Assembly: GCA_038526275.1 (NCBI GenBank)
Contig: JBCBGY010000001.1
Span: forward strand, 19,188-83,187
Source of the DNA: 188UL27-1 sp038526275
GTDB taxonomy: Bacteria > Pseudomonadota > Alphaproteobacteria > Rhodobacterales > Rhodobacteraceae
Reading direction: 5' to 3'
DNA: 64,000 nucleotides
A model generated the notes under the pieces. That model had not been told where the DNA came from, ran no database searches, and was given only the letters and a program-made list of their open reading frames with translations. Shown here one piece after another: positions 41,580 to 50,059 of this stretch. Position 1 is the first letter of the stretch. Each line of letters begins with the position of its first letter. The translations under genes were made by a program, and so were the position numbers.

Positions 41580-42340
41580 CCTGTAACGACCACCCCGCCA
41601 TCAATCACCATGGCCTGGCCCGTCATCATCCGGCTGGTATCTGACGCCAGGAACAGCACGCCACCGACGATGTCTTCAGGTTTCAGATGCTCCTTCAGGC
41701 AGGCGCGCTGCAGATGGGCCGCCAGAGCTTCGGGCGTGGCCCATTTATCCATCTGACGGTCGGTCAGGACCCAGCCGGGCATGATCGCATTGGCCCGGAT
41801 GCGCTCAGGGCCAAATTCACGGGCAAAGCTGCGGGTCATCCCATTGATCCCGGCATTGGCCGAGGTGTAGGCCGGGTAATCGCCCATACCCATCATGTAG
41901 CTGATCGACGAGAAGTTGATGATCGAACCGCCCCCAGCTTTGCGCATGTCGGGGATAACGGCCTGCGAGGCGAAGAAGTAGGCCTTCAGATTGATGGCCT
42001 GAGCCCAATCCCAAAAGGCTTCATCAACCTCTTCAGTCCTGTGGCGGTCGTCATTGGCTGCATTATTGACCAACACAGTAATCGGCCCATGGGCCTCACC
42101 AGCTTTCGCAACCGCATCTTTCAAAGCGGCGATGTCGGTGATGTCGCACGGCAGAAATAGGGGGCGGTTGCCCGTCTCATCGGCCATCCTGTCACAAAAT
42201 GCGGTGGCATCAGACCGCTGGACAAACGCAACCTGGGCACCCTGGCGCAGAAACCCTTCGGTCAAGGCCGCGCCGATGCCGGAACCACCACCAGTGATGA
42301 ACACGGATTTCCCTGCCAGATCTGAAAAGGTGGCGGTCAT
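41576..42340 (-). CDS. SDR dehydrogenase, probable galactose dehydrogenase
   Basis: A 254-residue short-chain dehydrogenase. Cofactor loop: TGGGSGIGAAL; NNAAND replaces the usual NNAG. Catalytic Ser145 and Tyr158 are present, but the sequence is YTSAN, so Asn162 occupies the place of the catalytic lysine of YxxxK. The later motif MPGWVLTDRQMDKW resembles SDR galactose and arabinose dehydrogenases. From operon context (alpha-galactosidase, dgoK, dgoA) it is expected to oxidise galactose to galactonolactone. The missing lysine leaves its activity open. It sits 13 bases after the GH36 gene. Confidence 0.85.
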   Translation of the reverse strand: MTATFSDLAGKSVFITGGGSGIGAALTEGFLRQGAQVAFVQRSDATAFCDRMADETGNRPLFLPCDITDIAALKDAVAKAGEAHGPITVLVNNAANDDRHRTEEVDEAFWDWAQAINLKAYFFASQAVIPDMRKAGGGSIINFSSISYMMGMGDYPAYTSANAGINGMTRSFAREFGPERIRANAIMPGWVLTDRQMDKWATPEALAAHLQRACLKEHLKPEDIVGGVLFLASDTSRMMTGQAMVIDGGVVVTG

Positions 42341-42353
42341 CAGGCTTTCCTTG

Positions 42354-44447
42354 TCATAGTTTGGTTCCTTCGATCACCCACATCGTTTCCGGCGGTGACC
42401 ATGGCAGCGTAACGCCTTGCTGCATCAGCCAAGCTCCCGGCAGGTCGACCGGCCCGGACTTCAACTGCGGTGTGCCGCGCGACAGGGTATGGATCTCGTC
42501 GCGATTGGCCAAATCAACCCGATAGATCGCGTCTGGATCCAATCGCGTCAGGCGCAGCGGGCGCGGCGTGATCTGGGCAGAGGTCGCGGCCTTGCCCGCG
42601 AACGCCACAAATCGGGCGCCGTCCTGGCTCAAATGCTGTTCGGCCAGCACAGCCGGATCCGCACTGTCGAGCCGCAAAATATCCGCCGCGATCAACCAGT
42701 CCCGGTTGGTCTTCCACCAGGCCGTGACCTTGCGCAGAACGGCTTCTTCCCGGTCCGTCAGTTCACGCGGGTCCATTTCAAACCCCATATGCCGCTGGGC
42801 TGCGACCCAGGCGCGGAAGGCGATATCAAGCGTCCTGCCGGATGTGTGACAGTGCCGCGGGCCCACATGGCTGCCGGTCACCGCAAGCGGCAGGAACAGG
42901 GCCGCATCGTGCTGGATCCTCAGGCGTTCCAGAGCATCGTTGCTATCAGACAGCCAAACCCTTTGGGTCCGACTGAGAATGCCGTAATCGATGCGCCCAC
43001 CGCCAGAGGCACAGCTTTCGATCTCGACCTGCGGGAAAGCTGCGCGCAGCCTATCAATCAGATCATAGGTCCCACGGCATTGCGCGGCATCAGATACCGG
43101 CAGAACCCGGTTATGGTCCCATTTGATATAATCGATGTCATGGGCGTGCAGGATCGCGCCAATCACCTGAAACAGATGATCCCGCACATCGTCCCGCGCC
43201 ATATCTAAGACCAACTGCTGCCGACCCAGCGGCTGACTTGCCGGGCCCAGTACCCACTCAGGATGTGTTCTCTGCAGGTCGGAGTCCGGGTTGACCATCT
43301 CTGGCTCGAACCACAGCCCAAAGCTCATCCCGCATGTGTGGACATGGTCAATCAGCGGGCCAAGCCCGTCGGGATATTTGCGCGGGTCCACCTGCCAATC
43401 GCCCAGCGACGTGGTATCGCTGTCCCGCCGCCCGAACCAACCGTCGTCCAAAACGAAACGTTCCGCGCCCAGATCCGCCGCGCGGTCGGCAATCTCGCAC
43501 AGAGCGTCAAGACTATGGTCGAAATAGACGGTTTCCCAGCAATTGTAATGCACGGGTCGCGACGCTTTCGGCCAAGTCACAATGCGGTCTCGCACGTGGC
43601 GCTGGAACGCAGTGGCACAACCATTCGAACCCTCGCTGGAATAGCTCAGGTAAAGCGGCGCGGTTTCAAAACGGGTACCTAGAGCCTGCTCAGATCCCGC
43701 AGCATGGCCAAACTGCACCTGTCGACGACCATCGGGCAGTTCCTCCGCCACCATCCGATGCCCGCCCGACCATCCATAGTGAAAAGCCCAGACCTCGCCT
43801 TTTGTGTTGGTCGCGCCGCGCGCTGGAATCAGGAGGCCCGGAAAATGTTCGTGCCCCGTCCGGCCCGTCGGATTTTCGCGCAACCTGCCACCGGCAGACC
43901 ACGGGATGTGGTTCAGTTGAAACTCACCACACCAGCGGCCAGCCACATCCATCATCTCATCAGAAAGCTGCGGCCCGGGCATGGCGGGCGCCGCCAGCCA
44001 GATCACGCGAACCGGATCCTCAGCTTGCAGTTCCGCCCGCGCCTCAAGGATGCCGCCTTGCAAGGCGAAATGCGCGCGATAGATCAAGCGGTTCGCCTGA
44101 TCACGGTAAGTGAGCGTCAGGGTGTCACCCTGTTCCTCCGCATTTTGGAAAGAGAAAAGCGGCCGGATCGGCGCACCATCAGCCGTTTGCACGATCAATC
44201 CCGGCTGTCCGGGAAAAGTGCGGGACGTCTCAGGGCAAATCGAAAGCTCAGGCGCCTCGTCCAACATCCCGCCGGTCACGTCGGGTTGCTGCGCTGCAAG
44301 CAGCGTCTCGACCGAAACATCCGGCATCGGCCCACCCCAATGGACCACCTGCGGCAGGCGACCGTCCCGCGCAGCCAGGATCAGGCACTGTTGGTCATTC
44401 TGTAACCGCCAACCTTGCAAGGTCTGTGCCATTGTCCCATCCGGCAT
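42354..44447 (-). CDS. Alpha-galactosidase, GH36
   Basis: A 697-residue cytoplasmic glycoside hydrolase (no signal peptide) that removes terminal alpha-galactose. An N-terminal beta-sandwich precedes the (beta/alpha)8 barrel with VLDDGWFGRRDSDTTSLGDW, GLWFEPEMVNPDS, nucleophile Asp444 in YIKWDHNR, and acid/base region SCASGGGRIDYG through WLSDSND (Asp501). It starts three bases after the permease stop, so it is coupled to import of its substrate, likely melibiose, raffinose or galactosylglycerol-type compounds. An in-frame ATG 15 bases downstream (44432) may be the true start. Confidence 0.94.
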   Translation of the reverse strand: MPDGTMAQTLQGWRLQNDQQCLILAARDGRLPQVVHWGGPMPDVSVETLLAAQQPDVTGGMLDEAPELSICPETSRTFPGQPGLIVQTADGAPIRPLFSFQNAEEQGDTLTLTYRDQANRLIYRAHFALQGGILEARAELQAEDPVRVIWLAAPAMPGPQLSDEMMDVAGRWCGEFQLNHIPWSAGGRLRENPTGRTGHEHFPGLLIPARGATNTKGEVWAFHYGWSGGHRMVAEELPDGRRQVQFGHAAGSEQALGTRFETAPLYLSYSSEGSNGCATAFQRHVRDRIVTWPKASRPVHYNCWETVYFDHSLDALCEIADRAADLGAERFVLDDGWFGRRDSDTTSLGDWQVDPRKYPDGLGPLIDHVHTCGMSFGLWFEPEMVNPDSDLQRTHPEWVLGPASQPLGRQQLVLDMARDDVRDHLFQVIGAILHAHDIDYIKWDHNRVLPVSDAAQCRGTYDLIDRLRAAFPQVEIESCASGGGRIDYGILSRTQRVWLSDSNDALERLRIQHDAALFLPLAVTGSHVGPRHCHTSGRTLDIAFRAWVAAQRHMGFEMDPRELTDREEAVLRKVTAWWKTNRDWLIAADILRLDSADPAVLAEQHLSQDGARFVAFAGKAATSAQITPRPLRLTRLDPDAIYRVDLANRDEIHTLSRGTPQLKSGPVDLPGAWLMQQGVTLPWSPPETMWVIEGTKL

Positions 44448-44450
44448 GGC

Positions 44451-45299
44451 TTACTTCACGGCTCCAAGGGTCAGTCCTGCGATGAAATGCTTCTGCATGA
44501 TGAAGAACATCGCCACCGGTGGCAGCGCCGCCACGATGCTGCCCGCACTCATCAGGTGGTACGCGGCCCGGTATTGCGCGTTAAAGCTGGTGATCCCGGC
44601 GGTCACAGGCTGGCTTTCCACGCCTTGCGTCAGCACGACGGCCCAGAAATAGTCATTCCAGATGAAGGTGAAGACCAACACCGCCATTGCCGCCAGCGCA
44701 GGCTTCATCAACGGCAGAACCACAAACCAAAAGATCCGCCATTCCGCCACGCCTTCGACCCGCGCTGCTTCGATCAACTCATAGGGCAAGGCACGGATAA
44801 AGTTCCGCATGAACAGCGTGCAGAACCCTGTCTGAAAAGCGATATGGAACAGAACCAGGCCCGGGATCGTGTTATAAAGCCCCAAATCCAGCGTCAGCTC
44901 CCGCACAGGCACCATGAGGATCTGAAACGGTACGAAATTGCCCGCCACAAACATAAAGAAGATCCACAGATTGGCCCGGAACCGATAAATCCCCAGCGCA
45001 AAACCTGTCATCGACGACAGAACAACGCATCCCACCACGGTCGGCACCGTGATGAAGACCGAGTTCAACAAGTAACGCGGCATATCGCTTTCGAAGAACA
45101 CTCGGGCATAGTTGGCGAATCCGTTAAATTCGGACGGCCACCCCCAATAGTTTCCTTGCGAAAAATCGCCTTCCGGCTTGACCGAGAAAATCGCCACCGC
45201 GATCAGCGGTAAAAGCCAGAAAAGAAGCGCCAGCGGCAAAAGCCCCTGGTAGGTCAATTGCCAGGATCGTGGCGTGTTCTCAATCGGGGTAGGAAACAT
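44451..45299 (-). CDS. Sugar ABC transporter permease, MalG type
   Basis: A 282-residue inner-membrane permease with six helices. The EAA loop that contacts the ATPase is ELIEAARVEGVAEWRIFWFVVLPLMKPALAA. It belongs to the carbohydrate-uptake CUT1 group. Its ATG shares a base with the stop of the inserted MmcQ/YjbR gene (TGATG), so it depends on translation of that gene. Partners are the permease at 45655-46587, the binding protein and the ATPase at 48937-49995. Confidence 0.92.
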   Translation of the reverse strand: MFPTPIENTPRSWQLTYQGLLPLALLFWLLPLIAVAIFSVKPEGDFSQGNYWGWPSEFNGFANYARVFFESDMPRYLLNSVFITVPTVVGCVVLSSMTGFALGIYRFRANLWIFFMFVAGNFVPFQILMVPVRELTLDLGLYNTIPGLVLFHIAFQTGFCTLFMRNFIRALPYELIEAARVEGVAEWRIFWFVVLPLMKPALAAMAVLVFTFIWNDYFWAVVLTQGVESQPVTAGITSFNAQYRAAYHLMSAGSIVAALPPVAMFFIMQKHFIAGLTLGAVK

Positions 45300-45658
45300 C
45301 AGGACTGCCCTTCCCGTTCTGGCAAAGCCTTTCGGACCTTGGCGGGCAGTTTCGCGCGGATCAGATCGTAAGAGGCAAGGATGCGGTGCCGCAACTCGCC
45401 CGCGTCCGTTTCCTCCGGAAGCAAGATCCAGGATTTGTGCATGTAAGGCGCCTTGGAACCTACACCGGCGTCTATCAGCAAGGCAGCCGTTTCGACGTCG
45501 GGCGTTTTGACCGACACACCCATGGTGACCGCCCCAATGCCGGCAAACATCTTCTCTCCCACTTTCCAGACCTCATGCCCGCCGCCCCAAGGGTCAGAGA
45601 CCTCAGCCCCCGGCAAGGTGCCGCAAATCTCCGCAACACGGGTGCGAAACGCATTCAT
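45299..45658 (-). CDS. MmcQ/YjbR-family protein inside the transporter operon
   Basis: A 119-residue MmcQ/YjbR-fold protein: an early GTLPGAEVSDPWGGGHEVWKVG, then KMFAGIGA, a middle KAPYMHKSWILL and the C-terminal SYDLIRAKLPAKVRKALP helix. The fold is known from CyaY-like and DNA-binding-like proteins; a biochemical role is not established. It overlaps the upstream permease by four bases (ATGA) and the downstream permease by one (TGATG), so it separates the two permease subunits in a fully coupled string. Start 45658 excludes an unrelated antisense-like extension. Confidence 0.85.
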   Translation of the reverse strand: MNAFRTRVAEICGTLPGAEVSDPWGGGHEVWKVGEKMFAGIGAVTMGVSVKTPDVETAALLIDAGVGSKAPYMHKSWILLPEETDAGELRHRILASYDLIRAKLPAKVRKALPEREGQS

Positions 45659-46587
45659 CGCCGGCCCTCCTGCTCCTCGCGGAACATCGACCACAAGAAG
45701 TAGGCGATGAAGCAAAGCATGATCAAAAACAGAACCACGGCGATTGCGGCGCCATAACCCATCCGGAAGCCATATTCCGACAATGCCACCTCGAACATGT
45801 AAAAGCTGAGAACCCGACTTTCCCCAAACGGTCCGCCATTTGTCATGATCGAAATCAGATCGAACGACCGCAATGCGCCAATGATCGTGACCACGAAGGC
45901 AATGAAAGTGGCCGGACGAAGCTGCGGCAATATGATGTACCAAAGCATCCGCGCGCCTTTGGCCCCATCCAGCCGCCCCGCCTCGATCTGCTCAGGATCC
46001 ACCGCATTCAAGCCGGTCAGATAAAGGATCATGCAGTAGGCCGTCTGCGGCCAAAGCCCCGCCGCAATGATCCCGTATGTCACGTATCTTTCATCGCCCA
46101 GCACATTCAGCGGCCCCATCCCGAAAAGACCCAGAAAACTGTTCAGCAGCCCGAAGGTCGGATCATAGAACCAGGTGAAGACCAACCCGACCACGACCTG
46201 TGAAATGACGAACGGAAAGAAAAACAACGACTTGTAAAGCCGGATCCCGGTGACGGTCTGGTTCAAAAACAGCGCTATGAACAAACCCGCCGGAATGGCC
46301 AGAAGATACAAAAGCAACCAAATCAGATTATTGCGCAGCGACACATAAAACGCATCATCATCCAGCAATTCGCCGTAATTCTCCATCCCGACATAGGTGG
46401 CCTCGCCGAGCCCGTCCCATCGAAAGAGCGACAGGTTAAAGCTCTGAAAGATCGGGAAAATCACGTAAAATGCAAAAAACAGCACACCCGGCGCCAAGAA
46501 TAGCCAAGGTGTCAACGCAATCTCATTGCGACGAAACCAGCTTCGGGTGGCAGGGGTCACCGCGCTACTTATTGTCGTCTCGGCCAT
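45655..46587 (-). CDS. Sugar ABC transporter permease, MalF type
   Basis: A 310-residue CUT1 permease with six helices. It opens with a cytoplasmic stretch and LTPWLFLAPGVLFFAFYVIFPIFQSF; the EAA loop is EQIEAGRLDGAKGARMLWYIILPQLRPA. ATG 46587 is chosen; the open frame 23 codons further upstream has no support. The leader region between the binding-protein gene and this start holds three strong hairpins. Confidence 0.92.
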   Translation of the reverse strand: MAETTISSAVTPATRSWFRRNEIALTPWLFLAPGVLFFAFYVIFPIFQSFNLSLFRWDGLGEATYVGMENYGELLDDDAFYVSLRNNLIWLLLYLLAIPAGLFIALFLNQTVTGIRLYKSLFFFPFVISQVVVGLVFTWFYDPTFGLLNSFLGLFGMGPLNVLGDERYVTYGIIAAGLWPQTAYCMILYLTGLNAVDPEQIEAGRLDGAKGARMLWYIILPQLRPATFIAFVVTIIGALRSFDLISIMTNGGPFGESRVLSFYMFEVALSEYGFRMGYGAAIAVVLFLIMLCFIAYFLWSMFREEQEGRR

Positions 46588-46622
46588 CGCACTACCAACT
46601 CTCAGGGTCGCTCTGAAACAGG

Positions 46623-46705
46623 GCCCAGCGCTTGGGCTGGGCGGCGACGGGGGCAAGCGTGGAACGCGCGCCCCCGGACATGGCGTAAGGGGGCTCTGCC
46701 CCCTT
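46623..46705 (-). other. Three hairpins between binding-protein and permease genes
   Basis: In the 126-base gap after the binding-protein stop there are three stems: AAGGGGGC/GCCCCCTT (46687-46705, 3-base loop), CGGGGGC/GCCCCCG (46648-46676) and GCCCAG/CTGGGC (46623-46642). None has a T run on the minus strand. This is the position where ABC operons often carry structures that protect binding-protein mRNA and lower permease expression, as malE-malF does. Confidence 0.65.
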
Positions 46706-46713
46706 GCATTTTC

Positions 46714-47979
46714 TTAGTAGATCCGGCCGCGGGCTTTCTCCAAACGGTCGAGGATCCGATCAAGGTTGTCAGGCTTGACCATAAACTCCTGGAAGCCTTC
46801 CATGGCAACCTTTGCCATCTCAGCCGGAGCATCCCGGTCAAAGAACTGTGCCACACCACCGGGGCTATTGGACGACAGCATCTCAAAACCCTCGTTCAGG
46901 AACTTGTCGTTGTCCACGGAAGATGAGGCATTGACCGGAAGCTGACCCAGATTCTCACCGTTATTGATCAGCGTCTGATTGTCCGCGGACACCACGAATT
47001 TCAAAAACTCCCGTGCCGCTTCTTTGTTGGCGGCATTGGCAGGAATGTGAAACGTGTCGGTCGGCGCATCTTCCGCCAGTTCAACATCCGCGTTGATCGC
47101 CGGGAACTGATGGAAATCAAGCTTGCTGTCATCCAGCCCACCATCGCGCAGCGGCGCCACGGCGAAGTTGCCTTTCAGGATCGCACCCGCACTACCATCC
47201 ACGATGAACGGCAAGGATTCCTGCCAGCTATAGGCAGTATGATTGTCCACGAACGCACCCATATCGATCAGTTCGCGCCAGTTGGCAAAGGTCTCTTTTA
47301 CCTTGTCGTCGGTCCAGGGAACTTCGCCATTGGTCAGTGCGGCATGGAAATCATAGCCATGGGTCCGCATGTTCAGATAGTCAAACCAGCCACCAGCGGT
47401 CCAAAGGAACTTGGTGCCAATCGTAAAGCACTTGCGACCTGAATCGAGCATCGCCTGGCAGTTCGCTTTGAACGTCTCCCAGTCGGCGGGCTCTTCCAGA
47501 CCAAGCTCCTCATAGATATCTTTGCGATAGTAGACGCCCCACTGATAGTAGGTATAGGGCACACCCCATTGCTTACCATCGAGAGTCATCGCTCCCTTGG
47601 TCGATGCCAGGTTCTCCGCGATCTCTGGCTCAGCCCAAAGGTCGGACACATCCTCAAAAAGTCCAGCTTCCACGTAAGGCCGCATTCGGTTAGCAGCGTA
47701 CCAGTTGGCGACATCAGGGGGATTAGCTGTCAGGAAGTTGCGGATCTGCGTCTTGTAGGCTTCCCGGTCGATCACGGTCAGTTCGATGTTCAAGTCGGGA
47801 TGCAATGCACCAAACCGTTCGACCATACCTTCCATCACGGCGCGCGGTGCCGGGTTCGACATGTCGGAGAAGATCTTCAAATCGCCAGACAGTTTGGCAT
47901 GGCTGTCTGCATGGGCGCTACCGGCCAGCAATGCCGCAGCAGCAAGCGCCGCGAACGACGCTTTCACTTTGAATGTCAT
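46714..47979 (-). CDS. Sugar ABC transporter substrate-binding protein
   Basis: A 421-residue periplasmic binding protein of the CUT1 family. The signal peptide ends near GSAHADSHA. The mature part has LKIFSDMSNPAPRAVMEGMVERFGALHPD, TANPPDVANWYAANRMRPYVEAG, the ligand-site-type YTYYQWGVYYRKDIYEELGLEEP, and WTAGGWFDYLNMRTHGYDFH. GGAGG lies five bases before ATG 47979. It is the first gene of the alpha-galactoside operon and should determine its specificity. Confidence 0.93.
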   Translation of the reverse strand: MTFKVKASFAALAAAALLAGSAHADSHAKLSGDLKIFSDMSNPAPRAVMEGMVERFGALHPDLNIELTVIDREAYKTQIRNFLTANPPDVANWYAANRMRPYVEAGLFEDVSDLWAEPEIAENLASTKGAMTLDGKQWGVPYTYYQWGVYYRKDIYEELGLEEPADWETFKANCQAMLDSGRKCFTIGTKFLWTAGGWFDYLNMRTHGYDFHAALTNGEVPWTDDKVKETFANWRELIDMGAFVDNHTAYSWQESLPFIVDGSAGAILKGNFAVAPLRDGGLDDSKLDFHQFPAINADVELAEDAPTDTFHIPANAANKEAAREFLKFVVSADNQTLINNGENLGQLPVNASSSVDNDKFLNEGFEMLSSNSPGGVAQFFDRDAPAEMAKVAMEGFQEFMVKPDNLDRILDRLEKARGRIY

Positions 47980-48007
47980 GTGGTCCTCCCTGGGTCGCAT
48001 CATTTTT

Positions 48008-48026
48008 AGTTCCATTATTCGGAACT
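48008..48026. promoter_or_regulatory. Operator-like palindrome for the IclR regulator
   Basis: AGTTCC-ATTATTC-GGAACT has perfect 6-bp arms with a 7-bp spacer. It lies in the intergenic region shared by the operon and the IclR gene, just downstream of the predicted operon transcription start, where a bound repressor would block transcription. TTCC/GGAA half-sites are typical of IclR-family operators. A wider repeat, GTCGCAT (47994-48000) and ATGCGAC (48051-48057), flanks it. Confidence 0.55.
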
Positions 48027-48045
48027 TAGTTTTGCATATTGAAAT

Positions 48046-48074
48046 TCTAAATGCGACTCGCCTATGTTTGTCAA
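48046..48074 (-). promoter_or_regulatory. Predicted sigma-70 promoter of the alpha-galactoside operon
   Basis: On the minus strand a consensus -35 TTGACA (48074-48069) is separated by 17 bases from a -10 TTTAGA (48051-48046). Transcription would start near 48039, leaving a ~60-base leader before the binding-protein ATG, with the AGTTCC/GGAACT palindrome at about +13 to +31. Confidence 0.65.
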
Positions 48075-48133
48075 CAGGGGTCTTCATTGGTTGGTTGCCG
48101 AATTCGACCCAAGGGTAATGCGGGGAAGCGTGG

Positions 48134-48949
48134 ATGGCGTCCAGTGACGGGACGGTGGGAAAGGCCTTGGAGGTATTGGACCTCGTCGCTTCCTTTCATC
48201 GGCCCGTTCGGTTTTCCGATCTGCTGGAACGGTCCGACCACCCCAAAGCCACGCTCTACCGTCTGGTGCAGACACTTACCAATCAGGGCATGCTAAGCCA
48301 CGACCCTGATACGGGAAACTATTCCCTCGGTATTCGATTGGTCCGGCTCGCCCATGCAGCCTGGCACACCGGTTCGCTTGCCCCCCGCGCCCGTCCGCAT
48401 CTGGACGCACTGGCACAAGCCGCCGGTGAAACCGTCCATCTGGCGCAACTCGACAATGCCCAGGTGCTCTATGTGGATAAACGCTATGGCCGCGATGCGG
48501 TGGAAATGTACAGCCAGGCCGGTAAGGTCGGACCGGCCTTTTGCACCGGTGTCGGCAAGGCGATGCTGGCCTGGCTGCCGGAAAGCCAGCTTCAACAGCT
48601 TCTACCACAGCAATCCTTTCACCGTTTCACCCCGTCCACGCTCACATCCGAGGCGGACTTGCGCACGGAGCTGTTGGCCATACGCGACAGGGGCTTCGCC
48701 TATGACCGCGAAGAACACGAACCCGGTATCATCTGCGTCGCAGTCCCAATTCTTGGCCCCACGGATCGGGTGTTAGGTGCCATAAGCGTCACCGGTTCGA
48801 CGGGGCGCACCGATCTCAAAACACTGGAAGCCCTGCTTCCCAAACTACAAAACACGGCCAAGCGCATTGCGGAGGAAGCCACGACGTGGACATTCCCTGT
48901 GCCGCATGAAAGCTTGGAACAACGGGAGGAAGTGAAATGTCCGGTGTGA
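48134..48949 (+). CDS. IclR-family transcriptional regulator
   Basis: A 271-residue regulator. An N-terminal winged helix (VGKALEVLDLVASFHRPVRFSDLLERS, HPKATLYRLVQTL) is followed by the IclR effector domain (VHLAQLDNAQVLYVDKRYG, GPAFCTGVGKAMLAWLP, YDREEHEPGIICVAVPI). It is divergent from the galactoside operon and its 3' end overlaps the ATPase gene by 13 bases, so regulator and ATPase are cotranscribed. It probably represses the transporter and catabolic genes until a galactose-derived inducer binds. Confidence 0.92.
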   Translation: MASSDGTVGKALEVLDLVASFHRPVRFSDLLERSDHPKATLYRLVQTLTNQGMLSHDPDTGNYSLGIRLVRLAHAAWHTGSLAPRARPHLDALAQAAGETVHLAQLDNAQVLYVDKRYGRDAVEMYSQAGKVGPAFCTGVGKAMLAWLPESQLQQLLPQQSFHRFTPSTLTSEADLRTELLAIRDRGFAYDREEHEPGIICVAVPILGPTDRVLGAISVTGSTGRTDLKTLEALLPKLQNTAKRIAEEATTWTFPVPHESLEQREEVKCPV

Positions 48950-49995
48950 CGCTGGAAGGGGTGGTGAAACGCTATGGCGACATACAGGTCATACACGGCG
49001 TAAATCTCGACATTGCAGATGGGGAGTTTTGCGTCTTCGTGGGCCCATCGGGCTGCGGCAAATCCACATTGTTGCGCATGGTGGCCGGTCTGGAAAAGAC
49101 GACCGAGGGTCAGATCCACATTGGCGCCCGCGATGTGACGACCATGGATCCGTCCGAGCGTGGTGTTGCCATGGTCTTTCAAACCTATGCGCTTTACCCG
49201 CACATGTCTGTTGCCCAGAATATGGGGTTCGGTCTGAAAATGACTGGCCATGCCAAGGCCGAGATCGATGAAAAGGTGGCCAAGGCCAGCGAGATCCTGA
49301 AGCTGGACGAATATCTGGATCGCAAACCCAAAGCGCTGTCTGGCGGGCAGCGGCAGCGTGTCGCCATTGGCCGCGCCATCGTGCGAGGACCGGAAGTCTT
49401 TCTTTTCGACGAGCCTTTGTCGAACCTGGACGCAGAGCTGCGCGTGGAAATGCGTGTGGAAATCGCCCGGCTCCATAAGGAGCTGGGTGTCACGATGATC
49501 TATGTCACCCATGACCAGGTGGAGGCGATGACGCTCGCCGACAAAATTGTAGTGCTTCGCGCCGGCAAGATCGAACAGGTCGGCGCCCCCATGGATCTTT
49601 ACCGCGACCCCGACAACAAATTCGTGGCCGGTTTCATTGGCAGCCCGGCCATGAACTTCGTGGCGGGCAAGGTCAACGGCGTGGCCATTGATGCGCCAGG
49701 CGGCGGCGGGGCGATTACTTTGCCGCAGAAGCTGCCTGAAAGCGGTCGACCGGTTTCCGTTGGGTTGCGGCCCGAACATCTGCAGGTCGACCCTTCGGGC
49801 GACACGCATCTTGTCGAACTGACAGAGGCCCTGGGCGGCGTGTCATATGCCTATCTGACGGCAAGCACTGGCGAAAAGTTGATCGTCGAAGAGCGAGGGG
49901 CCAATCGGTCCCGCGCCGGAGAACGCGTCGGTCTTACGATCACGCCAGAGGAAGCCATGCTGTTCGATGCGGATACCGGCCTGAGGTTGCGCTAA
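48937..49995 (+). CDS. Sugar ABC transporter ATPase, UgpC/MalK type
   Basis: A 352-residue ATPase subunit of CUT1 sugar importers. Walker A GPSGCGKST at 36-44, Q-loop VFQTYALYPHMSV, signature LSGGQRQRVAIGRAIV, Walker B VFLFDEPLSNLDAELR and switch VTHDQVEAM are all intact. The C-terminal ~110 residues form the regulatory OB-fold domain (SVGLRPEHLQV). It lies on the opposite strand from the permeases and overlaps the iclR gene. No other permease pair in the window lacks an ATPase, so it most likely serves the alpha-galactoside transporter. Confidence 0.93.
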   Translation: MSGVTLEGVVKRYGDIQVIHGVNLDIADGEFCVFVGPSGCGKSTLLRMVAGLEKTTEGQIHIGARDVTTMDPSERGVAMVFQTYALYPHMSVAQNMGFGLKMTGHAKAEIDEKVAKASEILKLDEYLDRKPKALSGGQRQRVAIGRAIVRGPEVFLFDEPLSNLDAELRVEMRVEIARLHKELGVTMIYVTHDQVEAMTLADKIVVLRAGKIEQVGAPMDLYRDPDNKFVAGFIGSPAMNFVAGKVNGVAIDAPGGGGAITLPQKLPESGRPVSVGLRPEHLQVDPSGDTHLVELTEALGGVSYAYLTASTGEKLIVEERGANRSRAGERVGLTITPEEAMLFDADTGLRLR

Positions 49996-50059
49996 GCCGT
50001 AGCAGCCTGCGAACAGATCAAATTCAACGTGCAATCTGCAAAACGCCTTGGGCAGAGCG

